DNA of 64,000 nucleotides, taken from positions 1,426,001 to 1,490,000 of the forward strand of contig NZ_CP023202.1 in assembly GCF_000220705.2 (NCBI RefSeq). Reading direction: 5' to 3'. Of the stretch, positions 8,526 to 15,349 are shown one piece after another. The notes beneath the pieces were generated by a model that did no database searches, was not told the origin of the DNA, and saw only the letters and a program-made list of their open reading frames with translations. This DNA comes from Streptomyces xinghaiensis S187. Its GTDB lineage: Bacteria; Actinomycetota; Actinomycetes; Streptomycetales; Streptomycetaceae. The position numbers were made by a program, and so were the translations under genes. Every line of letters begins with the position of its first letter. The stretch's first letter is position 1.

Positions 8526-8729
8526 TCACGGCTCCGACGACGCGAACGCGAACTCGCCCGCTTTGACCCCGCGTATGAGTTCGCGCAAGGCCCCCCGGGT
8601 GGTCCTGAGGACGGTGTCCGGCTCCTCGCTCTCCCGCAGCCGGAGCGTTCCATCAGGCACGGAGGCAACGTAGACGCAGGAGGACGCCTCCTGGCTGAAG
8701 CTGGATTTCTGCCAGTTGAGCACAGACAC
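8526..8729 (-). CDS. DUF397 domain protein (67 aa)
   Basis: A classic DUF397 protein: NWQKSSFSQEASSCVYVAS at the start and the LRESEEPDTVLRTTRGALRELIRGV core. DUF397 proteins are encoded directly after Scr1/WhiJ-type XRE regulators in streptomycetes and are thought to work with them in developmental or toxin-antitoxin-like control. The GTG at 8729 is preferred because AGGA lies 7 bases upstream and the family usually begins with a short SVLNW-like start; a GTG at 8744 overlapping the regulator stop is the alternative. Confidence 0.88.
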   Translation of the reverse strand: MSVLNWQKSSFSQEASSCVYVASVPDGTLRLRESEEPDTVLRTTRGALRELIRGVKAGEFAFASSEP

Positions 8730-8740
8730 AGTGAGTCCTT

Positions 8741-9595
8741 TCACAGATCGCGGGCAAGGCGGTGCAGAAAGTTCTTGGAGGCCGCCGGACTGAGAGCAGC
8801 ATTCTCCATCCGGTCCAGCACCAGGCGATACCTATCCAACCGAGTCTGCGCATCCACGAGTTCCACCCCGTGTTCGGTGTCGATCTGCACTGTGTCGAGT
8901 TGCCTCACCGGCCCACTGAAGTAGTCGATGCCCTGCCCCGAACAGGGAAAGGGAGCCCCGCCGAATGGAATCACCCTGACAGTGATGTCCTCCCTTTCAC
9001 CCATGTCGATGAGGTGCTGGATCTGTGCTCTGCTGGTTGCGGCCCCGCCGAACTGCATGCGCAGAGCCGCTTCGTGGATGACAGCGGTGTACGGCACCGG
9101 CCGGTCCCGGTGGAGAACCACTTGGCGCTTCATCCGGTGAGACAGCCGGAATTCCAGCTCGTGGGGAAGCAGCGCGGGTACCACCTGCCGGAACAAGGCC
9201 CGAGCTTGGTCGATCGTCTGGAGAAGCCCAGGAATGTGGACAACCTGAGCCACCCGGATGGCCGTCGCGTGATGCTCGAGTTCCGAAAGATCCAGCAAAC
9301 CTTGCGACAGGGTCTCGCGGTGCTCTTCCCACCACCCGCGCTTGCGGTCACCGGTCATGCCCACGAGCGCGTCGACCAAGGCCTGGTCCGTGCAGCCGTA
9401 GTTGCGGGCAAGGACCCGCACGCGATCACCGCTCACACCGTACCGGCCGGCTTCGATTCCGCTGAGCCTCGACTGCGGCACGCCCAGGCGCGCGGCTGCC
9501 TCCGTCGCGGACAGTTCGGTGCGCTCACGCAGTCTCCGCAACTCCGCGCCCAGACGCCTGCGCCGAACCGTCGGAATGGCGTTCGTGGCAGACAT
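8741..9595 (-). CDS. XRE-family transcriptional regulator with DUF5753 domain
   Basis: 284 aa, ATG with a GAGGAGAG ribosome-binding site. Residues about 14-70 form a Cro/CI helix-turn-helix (ELSATEAAARLGVPQSRLSGIE), and the rest is the DUF5753/Scr1-type region (VAQVVHIPGLLQT, YTAVIHEAALR, GIDYFSG). This belongs to the large family represented by WhiJ, in which a DUF397 partner and an ATP-binding anti-sigma-like protein often sit beside the regulator, exactly as here. It probably represses its own operon and the divergent gene through sites in the 175 bp between them. Confidence 0.92.
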   Translation of the reverse strand: MSATNAIPTVRRRRLGAELRRLRERTELSATEAAARLGVPQSRLSGIEAGRYGVSGDRVRVLARNYGCTDQALVDALVGMTGDRKRGWWEEHRETLSQGLLDLSELEHHATAIRVAQVVHIPGLLQTIDQARALFRQVVPALLPHELEFRLSHRMKRQVVLHRDRPVPYTAVIHEAALRMQFGGAATSRAQIQHLIDMGEREDITVRVIPFGGAPFPCSGQGIDYFSGPVRQLDTVQIDTEHGVELVDAQTRLDRYRLVLDRMENAALSPAASKNFLHRLARDL

Positions 9596-9648
9596 GGGTT
9601 ATCTCTCCTCGCTCGCACAGCAGAACGCCCAGTCACCAGATCGGTGGG

Positions 9649-9691
9649 TCATGGTCTTATGACGCTGTTCTCCATGGGAATTAGACCATGA
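9649..9691. promoter_or_regulatory. Inverted repeat between XRE regulator and divergent gene
   Basis: TCATGGTCT at 9649-9657 and its exact complement AGACCATGA at 9683-9691, separated by 25 bp of AT-richer DNA, in the divergent intergenic region. The position suits an operator for the neighbouring XRE regulator or a pair of sites on which a dimer of dimers could loop. No binding data exist; this is inference from symmetry and place. Confidence 0.5.
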
Positions 9692-9770
9692 TGGGCGTTA
9701 CGGTCAGAGCCGGCAGTCCACCGACCACGCCGCCGCGCAGGCCGACTTCACGACCTCCCAGGAGAAATCA

Positions 9771-10251
9771 ATGCTCACCGTAGCCCCGGACTGGGCGTAC
9801 GCCCTCCAACTTCCCCACGATCCCCGCGCCCCGCGTATCGCCCGTACAACCTTGCGAGCCGTGCTCGACGGACACGGCCTGGACGACCTGGCGGACACCG
9901 CCGAACTCCTGGCGTCCGAGATGGTCACCAACGCCTACCGGCACACCGGCGGGCCATCGTCGCTGCGCCTGCGCGGGCTTTCGGACGGGCGGCTCCGGAT
10001 CACCGTCTGGGACACCGACCCGACCGTCCCGCCACCCTTCGACAAGCCACCGTGCCCCGGAGCCGGAACGGGGAACAGACGTGGTGGACGCGGAGGCCGA
10101 GAGCGGTCGCGGGCTGCACCTCGTGCGGCTCTGGGCGGACAACTGGGGAAGCTGCCTGCTCGGCGACGGCGACCACCCGTGGCCCGGCCCGCGCGGCAAA
10201 CTCCTCTGGATCGAACTCGTCCGGCGCGAACGCTTCACCATGGCCGCGTGA
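9771..10251 (+). pseudogene. ATP-binding (HATPase, anti-sigma-like) protein, frameshifted
   Basis: The first about 95 codons encode an RsbW/SpoIIAB-like ATPase: ARTTLRAVLDGHGLDD, then the N-box ELLASEMVTNAYRHTGG and ITVWDTDP. After the CCCC run at 10055-10058 the expected continuation (ESGRGLHLVRLWADNWGS, then KLLWIELVRRERF) appears in the +1 frame and ends at a TGA at 10249-10251. Removing one C restores a protein of normal size and content; without it the frame runs on as Arg/Pro/Gly-rich nonsense to about 10343. This is either a real frameshift or a sequencing error in a homopolymer. It would be the usual third partner of the XRE/DUF397 pair. Confidence 0.82.
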
Positions 10252-10327
10252 CGCGCCGCCGGGGTCGCCCCGCATACCAACCCGGACCCATTCCCGGCGC
10301 GGGACGGCCAGTGTCAGACCGTCCCCC

Positions 10328-10333
10328 TAGGTT
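10328..10333 (+). promoter_or_regulatory. -10 element for a leaderless hydrolase mRNA
   Basis: TAGGTT ends six bases before the ATG at 10340, so transcription should begin at or next to the start codon. No ribosome-binding site lies in between. A -35 box is not clear. Confidence 0.5.
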
Positions 10334-10339
10334 GCCCCC

Positions 10340-11044
10340 ATGAGCGAATACGTACTGACGGCAGGCGCGTGGCTCGGAGCGTGGGCCTGGGACGAGGTGG
10401 TCCCGGAACTGCGGGCGGCCGGGCACGGCGTGCATCCCCTGACGCTCTCCGGGCTCGCCGAGAAGAAGGGCGTGCCCGCCGGACAGCAGACGCACGTGCA
10501 GGACATCGTCGGGGAGATCGAGCGCCGGGAGCTGCGCGACGTCGTACTGGTCGGGCACAGCTACGCGGGCATCCCGGCCGGTCAGGCCGCCGAGCGGATC
10601 GGGGACCGGCTGGCCCGGGTGGTCTTCGTGGACTCCAACGTCCCGGCCGACGGCGAGTCGTTCGTCTCCGCCTGGCCGGACGGCAGGGCGATGGTCGAGG
10701 CGGCGATCGCCGCGAACGGGGGCTTCTGGCCGGTCCCCGACGCGGACGAATTCGCCGGCCAAGGACTCAGCCCCGAGCGGATCGCCCGCTTCACGGCCGA
10801 CGGGAGTCCGCACCCGGGCGCCACGCTCACCGAACCGGCCGTGCTGGCGCGCCCGCTCGGCGAACTCCCCGCGACGTACATCAAGTGCCTGCTCGACTGG
10901 CCCGAGCCGAGCCCCGACGTGGCCGAGTTGCTGAAGAGCGAGCGGTGGCGGCTGGTCACGATGGACACCGGCCACTGGCCCATGTTCTCCCAGCCGCGCG
11001 AACTGGCCCGGATACTCCTCGCCGCGGCGGGGCCCGGTGACTGA
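10340..11044 (+). CDS. Alpha/beta hydrolase
   Basis: 234 aa. The fold is shown by an oxyanion-hole region LTAGAWLGAWAWDEV near the N-terminus, the nucleophile elbow GHSYAG (Ser about residue 74) and a C-terminal histidine in MDTGHWPMFSQP; the acid is probably the aspartate in LLDWPEPS. The length and the GAWLGAWAWDEVVPELRAAGH start resemble plant-esterase-like and EthD-associated hydrolases (salicylate esterase/hydroxynitrile lyase-like). The substrate is unknown. It appears leaderless, starting six bases after a -10 box. Confidence 0.85.
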   Translation: MSEYVLTAGAWLGAWAWDEVVPELRAAGHGVHPLTLSGLAEKKGVPAGQQTHVQDIVGEIERRELRDVVLVGHSYAGIPAGQAAERIGDRLARVVFVDSNVPADGESFVSAWPDGRAMVEAAIAANGGFWPVPDADEFAGQGLSPERIARFTADGSPHPGATLTEPAVLARPLGELPATYIKCLLDWPEPSPDVAELLKSERWRLVTMDTGHWPMFSQPRELARILLAAAGPGD

Positions 11045-11149
11045 GCCGCAGTAGTTGGCGGATCCACGCACCCGGTGTGAGACATGTACCAGGATTGACG
11101 CAGGGCAGAAAAGCGCACCCGTGTCCGCGCGGACCAGGAGGACTCGGCC

Positions 11150-11341
11150 CTGACCAACGAAGCCGCCAACCGCCGTGACGTCCCGGAGGGAGAGACCATC
11201 CCTGAGGGGATCCACGTGGCGGCCGGGGCGGGCCACGGCCGGGACGAGCCGCTTGAGTGGCCCGCCTTCGACGGCGGCGGGACATCCGCCACCAGCGAGG
11301 AAGTCACGTCGGCCGTCGCCGGCGGAGCCGCCGGCCGGTAG
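11150..11341 (+). CDS. Small acidic protein with a CTG start (63 aa)
   Basis: An open frame of 63 codons with GC3 bias like its neighbours. The only plausible start after the in-frame stop at 11096 is CTG 11150, and it has an ideal AGGAGGA ribosome-binding site at 11136-11142 with 7 bases of spacing. The N-terminal half is charged (NRRDVPEGETIPEGIHV), followed by DEPLEWPAFDGGG and a Ser/Thr/Ala/Gly tail. No cysteine, signal peptide or membrane segment is present. It resembles a small regulatory or precursor-like peptide, but no maturation enzyme sits beside it, so no function is claimed. Confidence 0.5.
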   Translation: MTNEAANRRDVPEGETIPEGIHVAAGAGHGRDEPLEWPAFDGGGTSATSEEVTSAVAGGAAGR

Positions 11342-11351
11342 TCGCTCCGGA

Positions 11352-12452
11352 TCAGGGCCGGTGTCCGTGCCCGAAGGGCCGGTAGGCGTCGTTGGTGGCG
11401 ACCGGCGCCCCGCCTTCGGCGGTGCCGCCTCCCGGGATGTAGACGGTGTCGCCGACGGTCGCCGCGGCGGTGCCGTGACGCGGCACCGGCATGGGAGCCA
11501 GGCGCTGCCAGCGGTCGCGGGCGACGTCGTAGACCTCGGTCTCGGCGAAGACGCCGTCCGAGCCCGGGGCCGGGTTGCCCTCGCCCCCGAAGGTGTAGAT
11601 CTTCCCTCCGACCGCGGACGCGGCGAGGCCTCCCCGTGCGGTCGGCATCGGGGCGCGTTCGGCCCACCGTCCGGTGTGCAGATTCAGTGCGTAGACGGTG
11701 TCGCGCACGTTGACCTGGCCCCGGTCACGTCCGCCCAGCACATAGAACGTGGAACCGACGATCGCACCGCCGACGTGATCGCGGGCCTGCGGAAGCGGGG
11801 CCAGTTCGCGCCACCTGCCACTGTGCACGTCGTAGGCCGACACGGTGTCCACCGTGTCCTGCAGGCCACCGGGTCCCGGGGTCAGCGTCCGCATACCGCC
11901 GGCGAGGTAGACCGTCCGGCCCTTCACGCCCATCGCGGCGCTGCCGCGCGCCATCTCCCGCGGCACCGGAGGCAGCGAGGACCATCGGTCCCTCTTCGGG
12001 TCGTAGACGAAGCTCGCTCCGGTGGCCTCCCACGAAGCGCCGCCCGTCAGCCCGCCCAGAACGTGGATCCTGCCGTCCACGACCGCCACGTTCGGATGGT
12101 TCATGGGCACCGGCAGCGGAGCCGCTTCCGACCAGCGGCGTGTGCGGGTGTCGAAGACCTCGACCCGGTCGACCGTGGTGACGCCGCCGCCTGCCTGGGG
12201 GACGATGCCGCCCAGCACATAGACCTTCTCGCCGAGTGCGGCCACCCCGTGTTCCTGGCGCGGGCCGCCCTTGATCCCCGGCAGTTCCTGCCACCCGCGC
12301 CCGTAGTGCGGATCCGCCGGGACGGCCCCCGCACCGGCGGCCGGCGGGTGGCCTTCGTGGGCTTGCGCGGGTATCGCCACCCCGCCCGCCGCCACCGACG
12401 CGGCGAGAGCTAAGGACACCGTCGCTGTACGAATTTTCGTGTTCGGGTTCAT
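11352..12452 (-). CDS. Secreted Kelch-repeat beta-propeller protein
   Basis: 366 aa from ATG 12452. Signal peptide: basic start, hydrophobic core (ATVSLALAASVAAGGVA) and cleavage near AQA-HEG. Six Kelch blades are visible through their double-glycine strands: VYVLGG, IHVLGG, VYLAGG, FYVLGG, IYTFGG and VYIPGG, each followed by a conserved Trp about 20 residues later. It should be an exported six-bladed propeller for binding carbohydrate or protein. It is transcribed away from the LysR gene across a short intergenic region with a palindrome, so it is a likely target of that regulator. An upstream in-frame ATG (MVSGMNPN) is an alternative start. Confidence 0.87.
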   Translation of the reverse strand: MNPNTKIRTATVSLALAASVAAGGVAIPAQAHEGHPPAAGAGAVPADPHYGRGWQELPGIKGGPRQEHGVAALGEKVYVLGGIVPQAGGGVTTVDRVEVFDTRTRRWSEAAPLPVPMNHPNVAVVDGRIHVLGGLTGGASWEATGASFVYDPKRDRWSSLPPVPREMARGSAAMGVKGRTVYLAGGMRTLTPGPGGLQDTVDTVSAYDVHSGRWRELAPLPQARDHVGGAIVGSTFYVLGGRDRGQVNVRDTVYALNLHTGRWAERAPMPTARGGLAASAVGGKIYTFGGEGNPAPGSDGVFAETEVYDVARDRWQRLAPMPVPRHGTAAATVGDTVYIPGGGTAEGGAPVATNDAYRPFGHGHRP

Positions 12453-12490
12453 ACCCGAGACCATGCCACCGGCCGAGAACATCAGTCCAA

Positions 12491-12516
12491 TGCATAGTTG
12501 GCATGCAATGCTATGC
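12491..12516. promoter_or_regulatory. Palindromic operator between Kelch gene and LysR gene
   Basis: GCATAG (12492-12497) and CTATGC (12511-12516) flank a 13-bp spacer that itself contains the palindrome GCATGC. This has the length and layout of a LysR-type recognition site and overlaps the LysR start region, which suggests autoregulation plus control of the divergent Kelch gene. Confidence 0.6.
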
Positions 12517-13460
12517 GCGTGACGCATATCGAGCGCCTTGACCTCAACCTGCTCATTCCCCTCGCAGCCCTGCTGGAAGAACGGAACGTTTCCCGCGCTG
12601 CCGGGCGTGTGCATCTGAGTCAGCCCGCGATGAGCCGTACGCTGCGGCGCCTGCGTGAGACGTTCAAGGACGACCTGCTGGTCCGAAGCCCCTCGGGATA
12701 CCAGCTGACACCGTGCGCCGAACGGCTGCGGCAGCAACTCGCCGTGCTGCTCCCGCAGATCGCCGACCTGTTCCCCCGCGAGGGATTCTCCCCCGGGACC
12801 GCCGCGGAGACCTTCCGGCTGACCGGCACCGACTACGCCGCCTCCGTGATCGGCGAGGAGTTGATCCGGACCGTCATGCAGCGCTCACCACAATCCCGGC
12901 TGCACTACCGGTCCTGGCACGAGGGAGTCTTCGACGACCTCCACCGCGGGGCGGTGGATCTGGCCTTTTTCGGCTCCGAACCGCCGGCCTCCTTGCGCGC
13001 CGAGCCCTTGTTCGCCGAGGAGTTCGTCTGCGTAATGGACCGTGAGCACTCGCCGACCGGCCGCACCGCGCTCGACCTTGCCGATTATCTGCGCGCCGTC
13101 CACGTCGTGGTCGACATCTCCCACGGCCGGCAGGGTGTCGTCGACGCGAGCCTGCGCCGGGCCGGCGTGGAACGTACCGTCGGTCTCACGGTGCCCTACC
13201 ACTACGCGGCCCTGCAGGCCGTCGCCGGAACGGCCCTCGTCGCCACACTGCCGAAACGGCTCCTGGACGCCGACGCCTCGGGACAAGACACAGCACTGCG
13301 CATCGTGCCCGCCCCCGAAGTCATCGACACCATGACCTATCTGATGCTCTGGCATCCACGACTGGACAACGACCCCGCACAACGATGGCTGCGGCAGCAG
13401 GCCCGCACAGCAGCAAAAGGCTCCGCCCCGCAGGCCGGGCCCGCAGAGGGCGGTTCGTGA
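12513..13460 (+). CDS. LysR-family transcriptional regulator
   Basis: 315 aa. The N-terminal winged helix-turn-helix (LDLNLLIPLAALLEERNVSRAAGRVHLSQPAMSRTLRRLRE) is followed by the substrate-binding co-inducer domain from about residue 95. It belongs to the NodD/PcpR-like branch in which the effector domain contains YHYAALQAVAGTALVATLP. ATG 12513 is used; GTG 12519 is close behind. It is divergent from the Kelch gene and probably controls it through the palindrome between them. The effector is unknown. Confidence 0.92.
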   Translation: MRVTHIERLDLNLLIPLAALLEERNVSRAAGRVHLSQPAMSRTLRRLRETFKDDLLVRSPSGYQLTPCAERLRQQLAVLLPQIADLFPREGFSPGTAAETFRLTGTDYAASVIGEELIRTVMQRSPQSRLHYRSWHEGVFDDLHRGAVDLAFFGSEPPASLRAEPLFAEEFVCVMDREHSPTGRTALDLADYLRAVHVVVDISHGRQGVVDASLRRAGVERTVGLTVPYHYAALQAVAGTALVATLPKRLLDADASGQDTALRIVPAPEVIDTMTYLMLWHPRLDNDPAQRWLRQQARTAAKGSAPQAGPAEGGS

Positions 13461-13566
13461 GTCTCCGAGAGATTCCGCTGTCGCCCTGGGGTGTGAGCGC
13501 GTGCGGGATCCTCTGGTCTGCGGCCGCCGATCTGCTGGTCGGTCAGCCGCCTGCCGGGGAAGGCTC

Positions 13567-13572
13567 TAGGGT
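13567..13572 (+). promoter_or_regulatory. -10 element for the methyltransferase gene
   Basis: TAGGGT stands seven bases before the GTG at 13580, the usual spacing for a leaderless Streptomyces transcript. The 107 bp back to the LysR stop contain no gene. Confidence 0.5.
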
Positions 13573-13579
13573 CCCGCCT

Positions 13580-14221
13580 GTGACCGAACTTTCCTCATCG
13601 CACCGGGCGACAGCCGATGCCTACGATGCCGTTGCCGTTCTCTACGCCGAACTCTTCCGCGACGCGCTCGACGCTCTGCCGCTGGATCGCGCAGTGCTCG
13701 CCGCGTTCGCCGAGACGGTGCGGGCCGCCGGTCCCGGGCCGGTCGCCGAGCTGGGATGCGGCCCCGGATTTCTCACGGCGCACCTGCGGGATCTGGGGCT
13801 GGACGTCTTCGGCGTCGACCTTTCGCCGGTGATGATCGGCCTTGCCCGGGAGGCGTACCCGGACCTGCGGTTCGAGGTCGGTTCCATGGACGCCCTGGAC
13901 CTCGCCGACGGCAGGCTGCACGGCGTCGTGTCCTGGTACTCGGTCATCCACGCCCCGCCGGCGGATGTGCCCTCGTACTTCGCCGAGTTCCGCCGGGTCC
14001 TCGCGCCCGGCGGCACACTGCTGCTCGGCTTCTTCGAGTCGGAGGGCGAGCCGGTCACGGCGTTCGACCACAAGGTGACCACGGCCTACCGATGGCCGGT
14101 CGACGGTCTCGCGGGGCTGGCCGGTGAGGCCGGCTTCACCGAGGTCGGCCGGATGCTGCGGGAGCCGCTGGAGGGGGAACGATTCCGCCAGGGGCGCCTG
14201 CTGATGCGCGCGGGGAAGTGA
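13580..14221 (+). CDS. Class I SAM-dependent methyltransferase
   Basis: 213 aa from GTG 13580, chosen because a -10 box (TAGGGT) lies seven bases upstream and the protein then begins with the usual helix (ATADAYDAVAVLYAELF). SAM-binding motif I VAELGCGPGFLTAHL, motif II VFGVDLSP and a post-motif LAPGGTLLLGFFE identify a Methyltransf_25/11-type enzyme. The substrate is not predictable; the nearest genes offer no pathway. A strong hairpin 13 bp after the stop should end transcription. Confidence 0.9.
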   Translation: MTELSSSHRATADAYDAVAVLYAELFRDALDALPLDRAVLAAFAETVRAAGPGPVAELGCGPGFLTAHLRDLGLDVFGVDLSPVMIGLAREAYPDLRFEVGSMDALDLADGRLHGVVSWYSVIHAPPADVPSYFAEFRRVLAPGGTLLLGFFESEGEPVTAFDHKVTTAYRWPVDGLAGLAGEAGFTEVGRMLREPLEGERFRQGRLLMRAGK

Positions 14222-14234
14222 CCCGGAGTGCCGC

Positions 14235-14267
14235 GTGCCGCGTGCCGCCGTCGACGGCGCGCGGCAC
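14235..14267. terminator. Hairpin terminator between convergent genes
   Basis: GTGCCGCGTGCCG (14235-14247) pairs with CGGCGCGCGGCAC (14255-14267), a 13-bp stem with one G-U pair and a 7-base loop. It lies between the methyltransferase stop and the convergent Clp-N gene and could serve both strands. No U-tract follows, as is usual in Streptomyces. Confidence 0.65.
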
Positions 14268-14324
14268 CCCGGAGCGGTGATCCAGCCGCGGGGCGGGGCC
14301 TCGGTCCGGAGCGGCCCTCCCGGC

Positions 14325-15098
14325 CTACTCGTCCGGTCCGGCGGGCTGTCCGTCCGTCTCGTCACCCCGCCAGACCGCCGTGAGGGCGGCGATCGTCTCC
14401 GCCGTCCAGGTCTCCGCGGCCGCCTTGTCGATGCCGAGCCCGCTGAGGGGGCCCGCGCCGTCCTCGAACTCCAGCAGGGCCAGCAGGATGTGCTCGGTGC
14501 CGATGTAGTTGTGGCCGAGCCGGAGCGCCTGCCGGTAGGTCAGTTCGAGGGTCTTGCGCGCGTCCGCGTCGTACGGGATCAGGTCGGGAACCTGTCCGGC
14601 TGCCGGCGGCACAGCTGCCGTCGCCGCCTGCCGTACGGCGTCCAGAAGGACACCCTGGTCGTTGATCGCCTTGGCGCCGAGCCCTTCGGGTTCCGCCAGC
14701 AGACCCAGGAGCAGATGGGCCGGGCCGATGGTGTCGTTGCCGGCCGCGCGGGCCTCGTTCTGGGCGGCCATCACCACGTTCTTGGCGCGCGGGGTGAACC
14801 GGCTGAAGCCCTGGCTCGGGTCGAGGTCCTGCGCTTCGCCCGAGCCCTTCGGCACGAAGCGCTTCTGTGCCGCCTGCCGGGTCACGCCCATGCTGCGGCC
14901 GATGTCCGTCCAGGAGGCGCCCGAGCGGCGCGCCTGGTCCACGAAGTGGCCGATCAGGTGGTCGGCCACATCTCCGAGATGGTCCGCCGCGACGACCGCG
15001 TCGGTGAGTTGTTCCAGCGCGTCGGAGTGGGTCTTCTTGATCGCGTCGATGAGGTCGTCGAGCCGGACCGGATGCGTCATGCGTACGGGTTCCGTCAT
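14325..15098 (-). CDS. Clp N-terminal-domain protein with HTH motif
   Basis: 257 aa. It starts with a helical segment and a helix-turn-helix-like stretch (SWTDIGRSMGVTRQAAQKRF, about residues 60-80), followed by two Clp_N repeats (FTPRAKNVVMAAQNEARAAG with HLLLGLLAEP, and DARKTLELTYRQALRLG with HILLALLE). There is no AAA+ ATPase domain, so it is not a ClpC chaperone; it may be an adaptor that senses Clp substrates or a regulator. ATG 15098 sits six bases from a -10 box, so the mRNA is probably leaderless. A cluster of GTTGAC half-sites over its promoter suggests autoregulation. Confidence 0.88.
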   Translation of the reverse strand: MTEPVRMTHPVRLDDLIDAIKKTHSDALEQLTDAVVAADHLGDVADHLIGHFVDQARRSGASWTDIGRSMGVTRQAAQKRFVPKGSGEAQDLDPSQGFSRFTPRAKNVVMAAQNEARAAGNDTIGPAHLLLGLLAEPEGLGAKAINDQGVLLDAVRQAATAAVPPAAGQVPDLIPYDADARKTLELTYRQALRLGHNYIGTEHILLALLEFEDGAGPLSGLGIDKAAAETWTAETIAALTAVWRGDETDGQPAGPDE

Positions 15099-15104
15099 GA
15101 GGCA

Positions 15105-15145
15105 ACCGTAGGTTGACAGTTCGCGTGCGTCAACCTCGCGTTGAC
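15105..15145 (-). promoter_or_regulatory. Promoter with three GTTGAC half-sites upstream of Clp-N gene
   Basis: On the minus strand TTGACG (15133-15128) and TACGGT (15110-15105) form -35 and -10 boxes 17 bp apart; the ATG follows six bases later. Three half-sites in alternating orientation overlap it: GTTGAC 15112-15117, GTCAAC 15129-15134 and GTTGAC 15140-15145. One falls in the -35/-10 spacer and the second covers the -35. This is a clear repressor architecture; the HTH of the gene product is the natural candidate. Confidence 0.72.
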
Positions 15146-15287
15146 AGTCCCTCCGGGTTCGTCCCGCACCAGCCGTTCCTGCGGTCCGAAACGCCAACTC
15201 GCCGCGGAAGTACACCCGTTGGCTGAGCGCCCCCGGACGCGGCCGAAGCGGGGCGCTTGGCGGCCGGGGCACCGGGACCCCGCACGT

Positions 15288-15329
15288 GAGCCCGGCCGCC
15301 ACCTCCGGGAAAGGGTGACGGCCGGGCTC
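15288..15329 (-). terminator. Terminator hairpin after subtilisin gene 1
   Basis: GAGCCCGGCCG (15288-15298) is exactly complementary to CGGCCGGGCTC (15319-15329), an 11-bp GC-rich stem lying 20 bp beyond the protease stop codon. The second protease gene has an analogous hairpin in the same relative place. Confidence 0.65.
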
Positions 15330-15349
15330 CGGCGGGATGCGGATGGCTG

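Noticed and set aside
11150..11341. RiPP precursor for the CTG-start gene
   Set aside because: No cyclase, radical SAM, LanM-type, ATP-grasp or peptidase gene lies nearby, and no Cys is present; only a small protein of unknown role is supported.
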